From NCBI GenBank assembly GCA_965212595.1, contig CBDBVE010000001.1, positions 186,001 to 250,000 of the forward strand: a stretch of DNA of 64,000 bases, read 5' to 3'. Below are positions 46,807 to 53,688 of the stretch, piece after piece; positions within the stretch are counted from its first letter, which is position 1; the number at the start of each line of letters is the position of its first letter. The position numbers and the translations under genes were made by a program. This DNA comes from Poritiphilus sp965212595 (GTDB taxonomy: Bacteria; Bacteroidota; Bacteroidia; Flavobacteriales; Flavobacteriaceae). The notes under the pieces are model-generated. The model saw nothing but the letters and a program-made list of their open reading frames with translations. It did no database searches and had not been told where the DNA came from.

Positions 46807-47580
46807 ATGGATAATCTTGAAGAACTTCTTAAGAATAACGATAAATATCTTGATTATAATAAAGTACTTAAAGAACTTTTAAACCAATACAAATCTTTTC
46901 AAAAAGATCTTAGGATACGGATTCAAGAACTTAGGAATTATAATTGGGCTATGGTTGATTACATTCAGATGAATTTTGACAAGTCAAAAGAAGATAAAAT
47001 TCTTTTAAAAAAGTCAAAAAAAACTAGTGAAGAAGCAAAAAAATTAAGTCAAAAGGAAAGTAGTAAAAATGAGAAAGTACATATGCTTTTAAAGCTCAAA
47101 ACCGACGAACTATCTTTACAAGAGAAACTCAATTACTATGATATAGTGATTCCTAGATTTAAAAAATTAATAAATAAAACTAGACCCATTTGGAAAAACA
47201 TAGAAAAGGAAAGAAATACTTTATCAAAAACAATAATGAAAAATTATTTAATAATATTTGTTTTAAAGTTTTTTCCTGCAATTCTCTTATCCATTGTAGT
47301 TGGTTTAGCATTTATAAATAAAGAAGCCTGGGAGTATCTTTCCTCATTCAGTAAACTTAAAACTTTTGTATTTTTTTTTGTTTTAGTACTAATTTATTAT
47401 TGGGTTTCTAAACGAATAATTAACATTTTTTACGAACTACAATTAAAAAAAATTGTACTTCAATATATTCGAGAATTAAGTGAACTTAATGAAAGAACTA
47501 CAAAATCAGTGGATTTAATTGAAAAAGAATATGAAAAGTTTTACCATGAAATAACTAAAGTTGATATTGGCTATAATTAA
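46807..47580 (+). CDS. coiled-coil protein with two membrane helices, unknown
   Basis: 257 residues from the ATG at 46807 (MDNLEELLKNNDKYLDYN). About 150 residues of Lys-rich coiled coil, two membrane segments close together (IIFVLKFFPAILLSIVVGL and KTFVFFFVLVLIYYWV), then another helical part. The very Lys/Asn/Ile-rich composition points to recent transfer. I recognise no family. It follows the OLD gene by 156 bases and precedes the TIR-like gene by 76, so a defence role is an inference from place only. Confidence 0.6.
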   Translation: MDNLEELLKNNDKYLDYNKVLKELLNQYKSFQKDLRIRIQELRNYNWAMVDYIQMNFDKSKEDKILLKKSKKTSEEAKKLSQKESSKNEKVHMLLKLKTDELSLQEKLNYYDIVIPRFKKLINKTRPIWKNIEKERNTLSKTIMKNYLIIFVLKFFPAILLSIVVGLAFINKEAWEYLSSFSKLKTFVFFFVLVLIYYWVSKRIINIFYELQLKKIVLQYIRELSELNERTTKSVDLIEKEYEKFYHEITKVDIGYN

Positions 47581-47656
47581 TTGTTTCGCACCGAAATCAT
47601 TACCGAGGCCATTAACCCAACGTACACCTACATTTCATAAAACCTAAAAACCAAAA

Positions 47657-48232
47657 ATGTCCAAACGCCACCTCTTTCTTAGCTACCACCACAACTCTAA
47701 CAAGCTGGAGCTGGCCGAGCTTCGGAAAAAAACAGGAATTAAGAAATTTGGGGATTATGGTTTTAAATACCAAAATTTAGGGAAGAACTCCGATCTGTAC
47801 ATTGCTAAAAAAATCAAAGATAGGTTATGGAGCATCTCAGTTACTGTTGTACTCATAGGTGCGGAAACAGGTAAGAGTGCCTGGATAGACTGGGAGATCT
47901 GGTACTCCCTGCAAAGCTATCAAAACCCTGACCTGGCCAAAAGAAGATTTAACCCCAAAGGCTTGTTGGCACTTTATCTCCCAGGCAACAAACACGATGT
48001 GCCTGCCAGGCTACAAGCCAACATAGATTCTGGCTATGCAAAAGAGCTGCATTTCAAGGATGTGGATACTTCATTTGAGAAAATGGTAGAAGAAGCCTAT
48101 AAAAACAGACAAAACAGGCATCTGATCAGAAATGAAATCCCCCTTAGAGATGATCCCAGAAGTATTTTTGAAAACCTTAATCCAGACCAGCTTTTTAGAA
48201 TGGGGTCAGACTGGCTAAAAGGCCTTCTATAA
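47657..48232 (+). CDS. TIR-like (ThsB/MTH538 type) protein
   Basis: 191 residues. Starts HLFLSYHHNSNKLELAEL, and has ISVTVVLIGAETGKSAWIDW followed by EIWYSLQ, the conserved strand and helix of MTH538 TIR-like domains, the group to which the Thoeris sensor ThsB belongs. ThsB proteins make a nucleotide signal from NAD+ on infection. No ThsA (SIR2-SLOG) gene is adjacent. Flanked by an OLD nuclease upstream and a STING-like fusion downstream. Partner and activity are not shown by the sequence. Confidence 0.7.
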   Translation: MSKRHLFLSYHHNSNKLELAELRKKTGIKKFGDYGFKYQNLGKNSDLYIAKKIKDRLWSISVTVVLIGAETGKSAWIDWEIWYSLQSYQNPDLAKRRFNPKGLLALYLPGNKHDVPARLQANIDSGYAKELHFKDVDTSFEKMVEEAYKNRQNRHLIRNEIPLRDDPRSIFENLNPDQLFRMGSDWLKGLL

Positions 48233-48255
48233 GTGCTTGAAATTGTTTGAAATAC

Positions 48256-48392
48256 GAATTGAATAGCGGCTTCAATTGCTTTCAGTGTTTCCACCCATCC
48301 TACCATAGGAGTGATCGCAGCCTTATCTCACTGATAAAACTTTGGCATTCTTCTTCGCGTGCCATGCGGTCCGGGTTAATACCCGCTATTTA
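48256..48392 (-). pseudogene. remnant of a flavodoxin-like gene
   Basis: Read on the minus strand this stretch gives INPDRMAREEE and, after a frame shift, AAITPMVGWVETLKAIEAA, matching the last 45 residues of the complete flavodoxin gene nearby (VNPDRQARKEE, TAIAPVLRWVEALKAEEA). It is a decayed duplicate of its 3' end, abutting the stop of a small gene. Confidence 0.7.
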
Positions 48393-48506
48393 ACTTGATT
48401 TTCCTTTTTTATAGGCATCCAAAAGTGGTTGAATCAAAATCATGTATGATGACACTACTAAGAATATGAGGAATGCCATTCCTATTATGGTGTAGAGAAT
48501 TTTCAT
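48390..48506 (-). CDS. small membrane peptide (38 aa), candidate
   Basis: ATG at 48506, stop at 48390. One membrane helix (LYTIIGMAFLIFLVVSSYM) followed by ILIQPLLDAYKKGKSS. Codons and layout look real; function unknown. Its stop touches the flavodoxin remnant, so the remnant may have been joined here by a deletion. Confidence 0.4.
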   Translation of the reverse strand: MKILYTIIGMAFLIFLVVSSYMILIQPLLDAYKKGKSS

Positions 48507-48569
48507 CTTAGCTTATCAATTAGGTTATACCAATGCCAGTGAACATTCAGAAAACTTCAATAAAAACCA

Positions 48570-49085
48570 TTAAGTCACTGCTTCTTCTGCTTTCAATGCC
48601 TCCACCCAGCGTAGCACCGGAGCAATTGCAGTTTTATCCATATAGTCAAAACCTTCGCGTTCTTCTTTGCGAGCCTGGCGGTCTGGGTTAACAAGCGCCG
48701 CCATTTGTAACAGCATTCTACTGCCCCAGGGAAGTTCAGCCGGGTTCATACGCCCGCGTAAGGCAATATGTTCTGCCTGAGAATTAACACCCACCGGTAG
48801 TGAAGCTTTTAACCACTTGTTGAGCTTCTTCCCTTGCCCCGCCCCCGAAACCGTAAATAATAATATGGGTTTGCCCACAATAGTTTCTAAATGAGCCCGG
48901 ATCCAATGACGAATAGTAGGCTTATAATACAGTATAGAACTGCCCAAAACCAGAAAGTCAAACGCTTTTGGGTCTGCCGTTTTGTCCTTAACATCCAATA
49001 AGGGAAGGCCGGTAGCTTCGGCAATCCAATGGGCGTACTGTTTGGTACTTCCGTATTTGCCTGAAAAAAATATCGCTCCCTTCAT
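48570..49085 (-). CDS. flavodoxin domain protein
   Basis: 171 residues with the flavodoxin start KGAIFFSGKYGSTKQYAHWIAE (here the phosphate loop GKYGSTKQYA) and the ring-stacking region LVLGSSILYYKPTIRHW. Similar to protoporphyrinogen IX dehydrogenase HemG in size and motif, but the assignment is loose. It lies antisense between the TIR-like and STING-like genes. Confidence 0.75.
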   Translation of the reverse strand: MKGAIFFSGKYGSTKQYAHWIAEATGLPLLDVKDKTADPKAFDFLVLGSSILYYKPTIRHWIRAHLETIVGKPILLFTVSGAGQGKKLNKWLKASLPVGVNSQAEHIALRGRMNPAELPWGSRMLLQMAALVNPDRQARKEEREGFDYMDKTAIAPVLRWVEALKAEEAVT

Positions 49086-49255
49086 AACTCACTGTATTTA
49101 TCAATTCAACTAAAATTACTATGTATATAAGAAGAATACACTGATATTGGTCAGGATTAAGGCCGCGTTTTATTATAAAAACAGGAATTTTTCCTACATT
49201 TAAGTTACTCCCCGAAAGACTTTTGTAGGTATCACATTTTTAGAGACTCAATCTC

Positions 49256-50344
49256 ATGTTTAGAAAATCGTACAATGCTGATAACCGTCTGGAGATTGTC
49301 ATCCTCGGGGCGATGAGAGGCACCAAAGCAGATAGTAGTAAAAAAATTCGGGAAGCGGTTTTAGCACTCCTTTCCGAAAACAAGGCCAGGACCATACTTT
49401 TTGATAAGGGCATAAGCTCAGACCCTATCGTCACCTACCCTGAAGAATGGAAGGAACATCATATTGCCGAGGGGGTTTTTGACAAGCTGGATACGGCAGA
49501 TCTGATTATTGTAAATATTACACCAAAGGCCGGGAAAACAGATCCTACCCCTAATGTGTTTTATGAATTAGGCCTCATTCATGCCCTGGGCATCCCTTAT
49601 CTTACAGTGATCAGAGAGGGGTTTAAAGTGCCTTTTTATATCAGAAACAACAAATACATCAAGGTGCGTAATTTTGGAGTTCAGACCCTAAAGAAGAGTC
49701 TGAGAAATACGCTATACGACTTTATCGATGACGATGTGCCAAATACCTTTACCCAAAATGATATCTCGCGCTTCTACAACGGCTTGCCAGTGATTGATAT
49801 TAGCGCCACTGTGGGGTTGGCGACCGGCTACTACATGAACTTTGTACGACGTATTTTAAAAGACGATGGCTTTATTTCTTTTCACCCCAAGAAGATAAAG
49901 GCGCTCATCATTGTCAGGCCTTTCAATATCTTTAATACCTACCTTCAAGACCGTCAAAATCTTGAAAATCTGCTCGAACGGAATACGTTAGATTTTAAGC
50001 TCGAAAAACTTGCCCCTGTGGCAACCGATAAGAACGGGGGAATCTGGTTTGATCATGTAGACGGGATTGTGGTAGACCTACCAAGAACCATCTATCCACT
50101 AAAAAAATCGCCACGCTTGCTTTCCCTGAAAGAACGCTTAAACCAAAGCAGAAATGCCAGAGGAAGAGAAATCAGAGATGCTATTTTAAAACAAGCTGCC
50201 GATAAACTTCTAGACAAAGTGGAGGATATTGTACGCTATCATACAGAACGTGACGAAGAAAGAATACGTGCCAATTTGCTCTATTTTGCGGCTATTGACG
50301 AGGTTCCCGACACTATTGCCAAACTAAAGAAGGCGGGCGGGTAA
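49256..50344 (+). CDS. deoxyribosyltransferase-like / STING-like fusion, putative antiphage effector
   Basis: 362 residues. The first 150 resemble nucleoside 2-deoxyribosyltransferase or related hydrolase domains: LEIVILGAMRGTKADSSKK, LDTADLIIVNITP, NVFYELGLIHALGIPYL. The rest resembles the prokaryotic STING sensor: SATVGLATGYYMNFVRRIL matches the first STING helix (human GLAWSYYIGYLRLIL), KALIIVRPFNIF the next strand, GIVVDLPRTIYPLKKSP the region before the long helix. Bacterial STINGs bind cyclic dinucleotides and switch on a toxic N-terminal enzyme, often an NADase, as CBASS effectors. No CD-NTase is visible in the window. Start ATG at 49256 is the only good one. Confidence 0.65.
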   Translation: MFRKSYNADNRLEIVILGAMRGTKADSSKKIREAVLALLSENKARTILFDKGISSDPIVTYPEEWKEHHIAEGVFDKLDTADLIIVNITPKAGKTDPTPNVFYELGLIHALGIPYLTVIREGFKVPFYIRNNKYIKVRNFGVQTLKKSLRNTLYDFIDDDVPNTFTQNDISRFYNGLPVIDISATVGLATGYYMNFVRRILKDDGFISFHPKKIKALIIVRPFNIFNTYLQDRQNLENLLERNTLDFKLEKLAPVATDKNGGIWFDHVDGIVVDLPRTIYPLKKSPRLLSLKERLNQSRNARGREIRDAILKQAADKLLDKVEDIVRYHTERDEERIRANLLYFAAIDEVPDTIAKLKKAGG

Positions 50345-50382
50345 TAGCCGCTATTGTGGAGAGCCTACTTTTGTACTAGCCA

Positions 50383-50438
50383 TATTAGGCAGCGGCTTAA
50401 TTTTCTATGCCTAATACTGGGTGTTTTGGTAGCTGCCT
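50383..50438 (+). other. two mutually exclusive hairpins after the STING-like gene
   Basis: TATTAGGCA (50383-50391) can pair with TGCCTAATA (50408-50416), while the overlapping AGGCAGC (50387-50393) can pair with GCTGCCT (50432-50438). Either fold excludes the other. Chance is possible. Confidence 0.3.
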
Positions 50439-50484
50439 TATAATTTTGACGGCTTTAAGAAGGTTGGTCAAATAGCTAAACAAA

Positions 50485-50510
50485 AAAAGAGGGCTCTCCA
50501 GCCCTCTTTT
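50485..50510. terminator. bidirectional terminator
   Basis: AAAAGAGGGCT and AGCCCTCTTTT, perfect 11-base stem with loop CTCC, A-rich before and T-rich after. It can serve the STING-like gene and the small minus-strand ORF at 50543. Confidence 0.8.
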
Positions 50511-50542
50511 CCTAAACTAAACTAACTAAACTAATTCAAACA

Positions 50543-50665
50543 TTAGGCAAAGCGTATTAAGCGCAATACGGTATGCCTTCTATGGTTGCTCCAAACATCG
50601 TGCCTGTTTAAAGGCCTGTCCTGGATGCTTCTTGTGTCTTTTTGTTCTTTTGTTGTATGTTTCAT
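50543..50665 (-). CDS. small basic peptide (40 aa), candidate
   Basis: ATG at 50665, TAA at 50543, 30 bases before a strong terminator. The product is Arg/His-rich (DRPLNRHDVWSNHRRHTVLR) with no membrane segment. Its tight link to a terminator and the absence of anything else in the region support a real gene, but a leader or chance ORF cannot be excluded. Confidence 0.45.
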   Translation of the reverse strand: MKHTTKEQKDTRSIQDRPLNRHDVWSNHRRHTVLRLIRFA

Positions 50666-51005
50666 GATATTGTCTTTAAGTACTTGCTTGTATAAACAGG
50701 AAATCTTTTTTCCACCATTATTTTATACACCCTATTAGACGTAAAAAGTAGTGAAATGTTACACTTTTAAGAAATGTTTAACCTTTACTCAGCCCCCTGA
50801 TAGCGGGACATACAAAAGATTCGATCTAACAATCGATGCTGGTTTTAAAAGACTATAGTACCTGAGATTATTTAACGTTTGTTAGAAGGCCTCTTTTGTG
50901 GTTTAGATTTAATATCGAGGTAAATTTCAATAGATATTACGACACAAACCCCTGCCATGGAAAGGAGACAATTTCTCCAATCCCTTTTTGCTTCCCCAAA
51001 ATCAT

Positions 51006-51176
51006 CTTCTCTTCATTTCTTTACTTGTGTAAAGAAACGAAGCAAAGAAAGCACACTTTTTGGAGAGGCATTTTTATACGCCGAAGGCGCATAAAACCAG
51101 AGGCATTTTCCTAAATCGGTTCCAAGGTTTCGCCGATTCTTAACGGAAAGTGCCTCCTATGCTACCCAAAAAGAAT
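51006..51176 (-). repeat. hairpin repeat R4 (inverted copy of R3)
   Basis: Same plan as R3 on the opposite strand. Stem 1 here is GAGGCA (51100-51105)/TGCCTC (51151-51156), unlike AGCGTCA/TGACGCT in R3 but equally paired. Stem 2 TATACGCC/GGCGCATA and stem 3 CTTCATTTCTTT/AAAGAAACGAAG each have a mismatch on the plus strand that becomes G-U on the minus strand. The loop sequence and linker (AAAGCACACTTTTTGG) are conserved. Confidence 0.7.
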
Positions 51177-51239
51177 AAGTCTTCATGTATCTATTTGCTA
51201 AATATTAGGGAACTTCCTTATCTGCAGAATATAGTTTCA

Positions 51240-51450
51240 AAAGCTGCGAGATTCAGCTCCAGAGGAGCGTGGAGTTTTGAAGCTGTTTTTTGAGCTTGCC
51301 TCAAAAAATTCCTCAGATAAGGCGTCCTTTTTAGATTCCTTTTTGGACGAGCAAAAAGGAATAAAGAAAAATCCCCATCAATGGGGATACTTTTGCCGTA
51401 TAAAATACAATAGCTTTATACCACAACGCTTTTAACATGTAAAAGGCAGG
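51240..51450 (+). repeat. hairpin repeat R2 with module D
   Basis: Inner stem GCTCC/GGAGC (51257-51269), stem 2 TTTTTTGAG (51286-51294)/CTCAAAAAA (51300-51308), stem 3 ATTCCTTTTTG (51335-51345)/CAAAAAGGAAT (51352-51362), then CCCCATCAATGGGGATACTT and the D module as in R3. Arms differ from R1 but all stems are kept. Confidence 0.65.
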
Positions 51451-51480
51451 AATTTCAGGCAGTAATGCTTCCTGCCTTTT
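51441..51480. terminator. hairpin terminator
   Basis: AAAAGGCAGGAA and TTCCTGCCTTTT form a 12-base stem with a 16-base loop. Lies at the end of module D. Confidence 0.6.
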
Positions 51481-51540
51481 TATATGCCCAGATTTTAATT
51501 CTAAGAGCGTTGCTACTCCAATTTAAAGTTTAGATAAACT

Positions 51541-51578
51541 AAAAGGCAGGGGATCGGTACTTGATCCTCCTGCCTTTT
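51541..51578. terminator. hairpin terminator after protein B
   Basis: AAAAGGCAGG...GATC pairs with GATC...CCTGCCTTTT; suited to terminate the minus-strand protein B gene. Confidence 0.7.
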
Positions 51579-51625
51579 CTCTCGGGTTGCAGTATATTTG
51601 AGTCTCTGGTTATATGCTTTATTTC

Positions 51626-51865
51626 TTACGCAACTTTAGCTCTGTTTCTTTTCGTAGTAAAAGACAAAGCCTTTTTTACTCTGCTGTTAGCTCTTCTATA
51701 CAGACGAGCAACTTTCGTTTCTTCCTCAGCCGTAACTTCAACTTCGGCAGTCTCAATAACAATGCTCATCGCTACAGTCTCAACCTTTACCTCAGCGGTG
51801 TTGTTCTGAGCCTGAGCGGCGAAGCTGATAAAGAGAACAAAAATTAAAGTTACTAGCGTTTTCAT
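51626..51865 (-). CDS. small secreted basic-tail protein B (79 aa)
   Basis: Start at the ATG near 51865 (MKTLVTLIFVLFISFAAQAQ), which begins a clear signal peptide; an upstream GTG would read through the leader hairpin. The mature part is acidic (NNTAEVKVETVAMSIVIE, then EVEVTAEEE) followed by the basic tail ARLYRRANSRVKKALSF and TTKRNRAKVA. Very close to protein C in signal peptide, middle and tail, so a recent duplication. A terminator follows and conserved repeats precede. The AraC gene is divergent. Function unknown. Confidence 0.8.
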   Translation of the reverse strand: MKTLVTLIFVLFISFAAQAQNNTAEVKVETVAMSIVIETAEVEVTAEEETKVARLYRRANSRVKKALSFTTKRNRAKVA

Positions 51866-51867
51866 GT

Positions 51868-52040
51868 CTTGCGTTTTACTATTATAAAAACGCAGAGAGC
51901 TGTATTTCACCGCCTCCCAAATCGCTGAAAAACCCTTATTTTTCGGTATCTGACAAAAACTCGGTTAAAGTGCATAAAAGCCTCGGTAAACGGATCTAGA
52001 CCAAAAAACCACTTAGCGGAGGAATGTGCATTTTATCGGT
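51868..52040 (-). promoter_or_regulatory. leader hairpin and direct repeats upstream of protein B
   Basis: Directly before the start codon TGCGTTTT and AAAACGCA form a leader hairpin. Further up, TCGGT on the plus strand stands at 51943, 51961, 51983 and 52036 (18, 22 and 53 apart). Blocks including AAAACCCTTATTTTTCGGTA and GTTAAAGTGC are nearly identical before protein C. Confidence 0.6.
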
Positions 52041-52069
52041 AAGAACTGAATTTGTATCTTCCTACTAGC

Positions 52070-53005
52070 ATGGAAGTACAGCTGGATATTTCAAAAAGTC
52101 TTAAAGATCAGTTTATAAATCATTTTCAATTAGAAAAGAAGGGTGAAGCTTACCCAATGAATCCGGCAGTTGGTAAGGGAGGAGCGATGAGAGTCATAGA
52201 GTTTCCCGGAGAACTGGAATTTTATCACTTTGGAGCTACACGATTTACACAACCCATTGAAATGAGCTCGGTGAATCCGCCAGATACTAATTGGTTCATC
52301 ATTCATATCAATCTTTCTAAGGTCAGGCAGGAAAAAAAGGTCGAAGACAAAACAATTCATTTTCAAAAATTCCTCCCCATCGGAATCTTATTATACGGTC
52401 CGAAACTAGAGATTTTTACCTTAATCCCTGCAGGTGTGGAATCGGAAGTGACTACCATTCGCTTCAGTAAGTCGTTTTTAGATAACTACTTCAAAACGGC
52501 AAGTGCCGTAATCGACTTCAATAAAAATTTGAGTTATGAAGACCTGGACCATTTGTTGGAGTCTTGTTTAAACAAGGCCATTGATGCCATGAGTGATAAA
52601 TTGAGGTGCCATGCCCTTATTCTTGAATTTCTAGACCTTTATTTTAAAAAGCTGAAACTGCACGAACAAGCAAGTGTCATCGAAAAGTTGCATCCAACGG
52701 ATATTCAAAACCTATTTAAAATTGTAACACTACTAAGAGATCCCTTAAATATAGACATCCCACCTATAAAAGAGTTGGCTGTAAAGGCGAACATGGGATC
52801 AACGAAGTTCAAAACCCTGTTTCGTCAAGTTTTTGGAAAACCACCTAAGGAATACCGTCATCGTATCCGAATGGAGTACGCATATGATCAAATTAAGAAT
52901 GTCCGACGGTCTCCAACGGAGCTCAGCCATGAATTGGGATATGCGCACCCCTCCAACTTCACACTTGCCTATAAAAAGTACTTTGGGAGCTTACCTTCCT
53001 CATAG
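52070..53005 (+). CDS. AraC family transcription regulator
   Basis: 311 residues from the ATG at 52070. A ligand-type N-terminal part, then a C-terminal pair of helix-turn-helix motifs: ELAVKANMGSTKFKTLFRQVFG and the second LSHELGYAHPSNFTLAYKKYFG (landmarks ELAVKANMGSTKFK and YAHPSNFTLAYKKYFG). It is divergent from protein B and followed by an NTF2-like gene with direct repeats in its promoter, the likely target. Confidence 0.85.
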   Translation: MEVQLDISKSLKDQFINHFQLEKKGEAYPMNPAVGKGGAMRVIEFPGELEFYHFGATRFTQPIEMSSVNPPDTNWFIIHINLSKVRQEKKVEDKTIHFQKFLPIGILLYGPKLEIFTLIPAGVESEVTTIRFSKSFLDNYFKTASAVIDFNKNLSYEDLDHLLESCLNKAIDAMSDKLRCHALILEFLDLYFKKLKLHEQASVIEKLHPTDIQNLFKIVTLLRDPLNIDIPPIKELAVKANMGSTKFKTLFRQVFGKPPKEYRHRIRMEYAYDQIKNVRRSPTELSHELGYAHPSNFTLAYKKYFGSLPSS

Positions 53006-53019
53006 TTCCTTAATTCCGT

Positions 53020-53052
53020 CTTTTGGCAATACGATTGCGGCTTTTGGCAATA
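53020..53052 (+). promoter_or_regulatory. 12-base direct repeats, probable AraC operator
   Basis: CTTTTGGCAATA occurs at 53020 and 53041, exactly 21 bases (two helical turns) apart, between the AraC gene and its neighbour. This is the layout of AraC-type half-sites. Confidence 0.6.
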
Positions 53053-53106
53053 ACCACTACGTACTACTAAAGCGTAGCTTGCGGTAAACCACTAAAAGCA
53101 CATAAA

Positions 53107-53688
53107 ATGAAAACGCTATTCTTAAATTCCTTGTGTCTTCTCTTAACCTCCAACCTACTTGCTCAAATAGCCACGGATGCAAGCGTTCAACGATTAGAAA
53201 AAAACAAGGAAATTGCACGGAACTTCTATCAGGATCTCTGGTTTTCGAACAACACTCACAAATATGCCGACTATGTGGCCCATACATACACAGCCCATGA
53301 TATTGGCGATCGAAAAGGATCTGTAGAACCGGCAGTCCGCCAGAAGGAGATCGCTGACTTCTTCTGGGAAAACGGGACGCTCGACGGAAGCATTGACTAC
53401 CAGCTTGCCGATGGCGACCTGGTGGCCACCCGCTGGCAATCAACCTTTAAAGGGGCATCATTGTTCGGAAAATTTTTTTTGGAAATGGACCAGTCCCTTC
53501 CCATCATCAATGTATTGCGTATCAAAGACGGCAAAATTGTGGAATTCTGGAATCACAGGCACGATATTGATACACCCCAAACCTTGAAGTTTACTTTTCA
53601 AGGCTTAGGGATAGGTTTGCTTATTGCCATAGTTCCTTTGGTATGGGCAATTAGACTTAGACGTAAACTAAAGCGGTTAAATCTCTAA
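53107..53688 (+). CDS. secreted NTF2/SnoaL-like protein with C-terminal membrane helix
   Basis: 193 residues: signal peptide (LFLNSLCLLLTSNLLAQ), SnoaL-like domain (NKEIARNFYQDLWFSNN, YTAHDIGDRKGSVEP, VLRIKDGKIVEFWNHRH) and a C-terminal helix (GLGIGLLIAIVPLVWAIRL) with basic end. Substrate unknown. Probably controlled by the AraC protein just upstream. The stop overlaps the end of gap, on the other strand, by 12 bases. Confidence 0.75.
   Translation: MKTLFLNSLCLLLTSNLLAQIATDASVQRLEKNKEIARNFYQDLWFSNNTHKYADYVAHTYTAHDIGDRKGSVEPAVRQKEIADFFWENGTLDGSIDYQLADGDLVATRWQSTFKGASLFGKFFLEMDQSLPIINVLRIKDGKIVEFWNHRHDIDTPQTLKFTFQGLGIGLLIAIVPLVWAIRLRRKLKRLNL

Noticed and set aside
44998..47580. Gabija system (OLD nuclease plus helicase)
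   Set aside because: The gene after OLD is a coiled-coil membrane protein with no helicase motifs.
50896..51114. 72-codon ORF in the intergenic region
   Set aside because: It lies mostly on repeat R4 (51006-51176), and similar reading frames arise wherever that element occurs.
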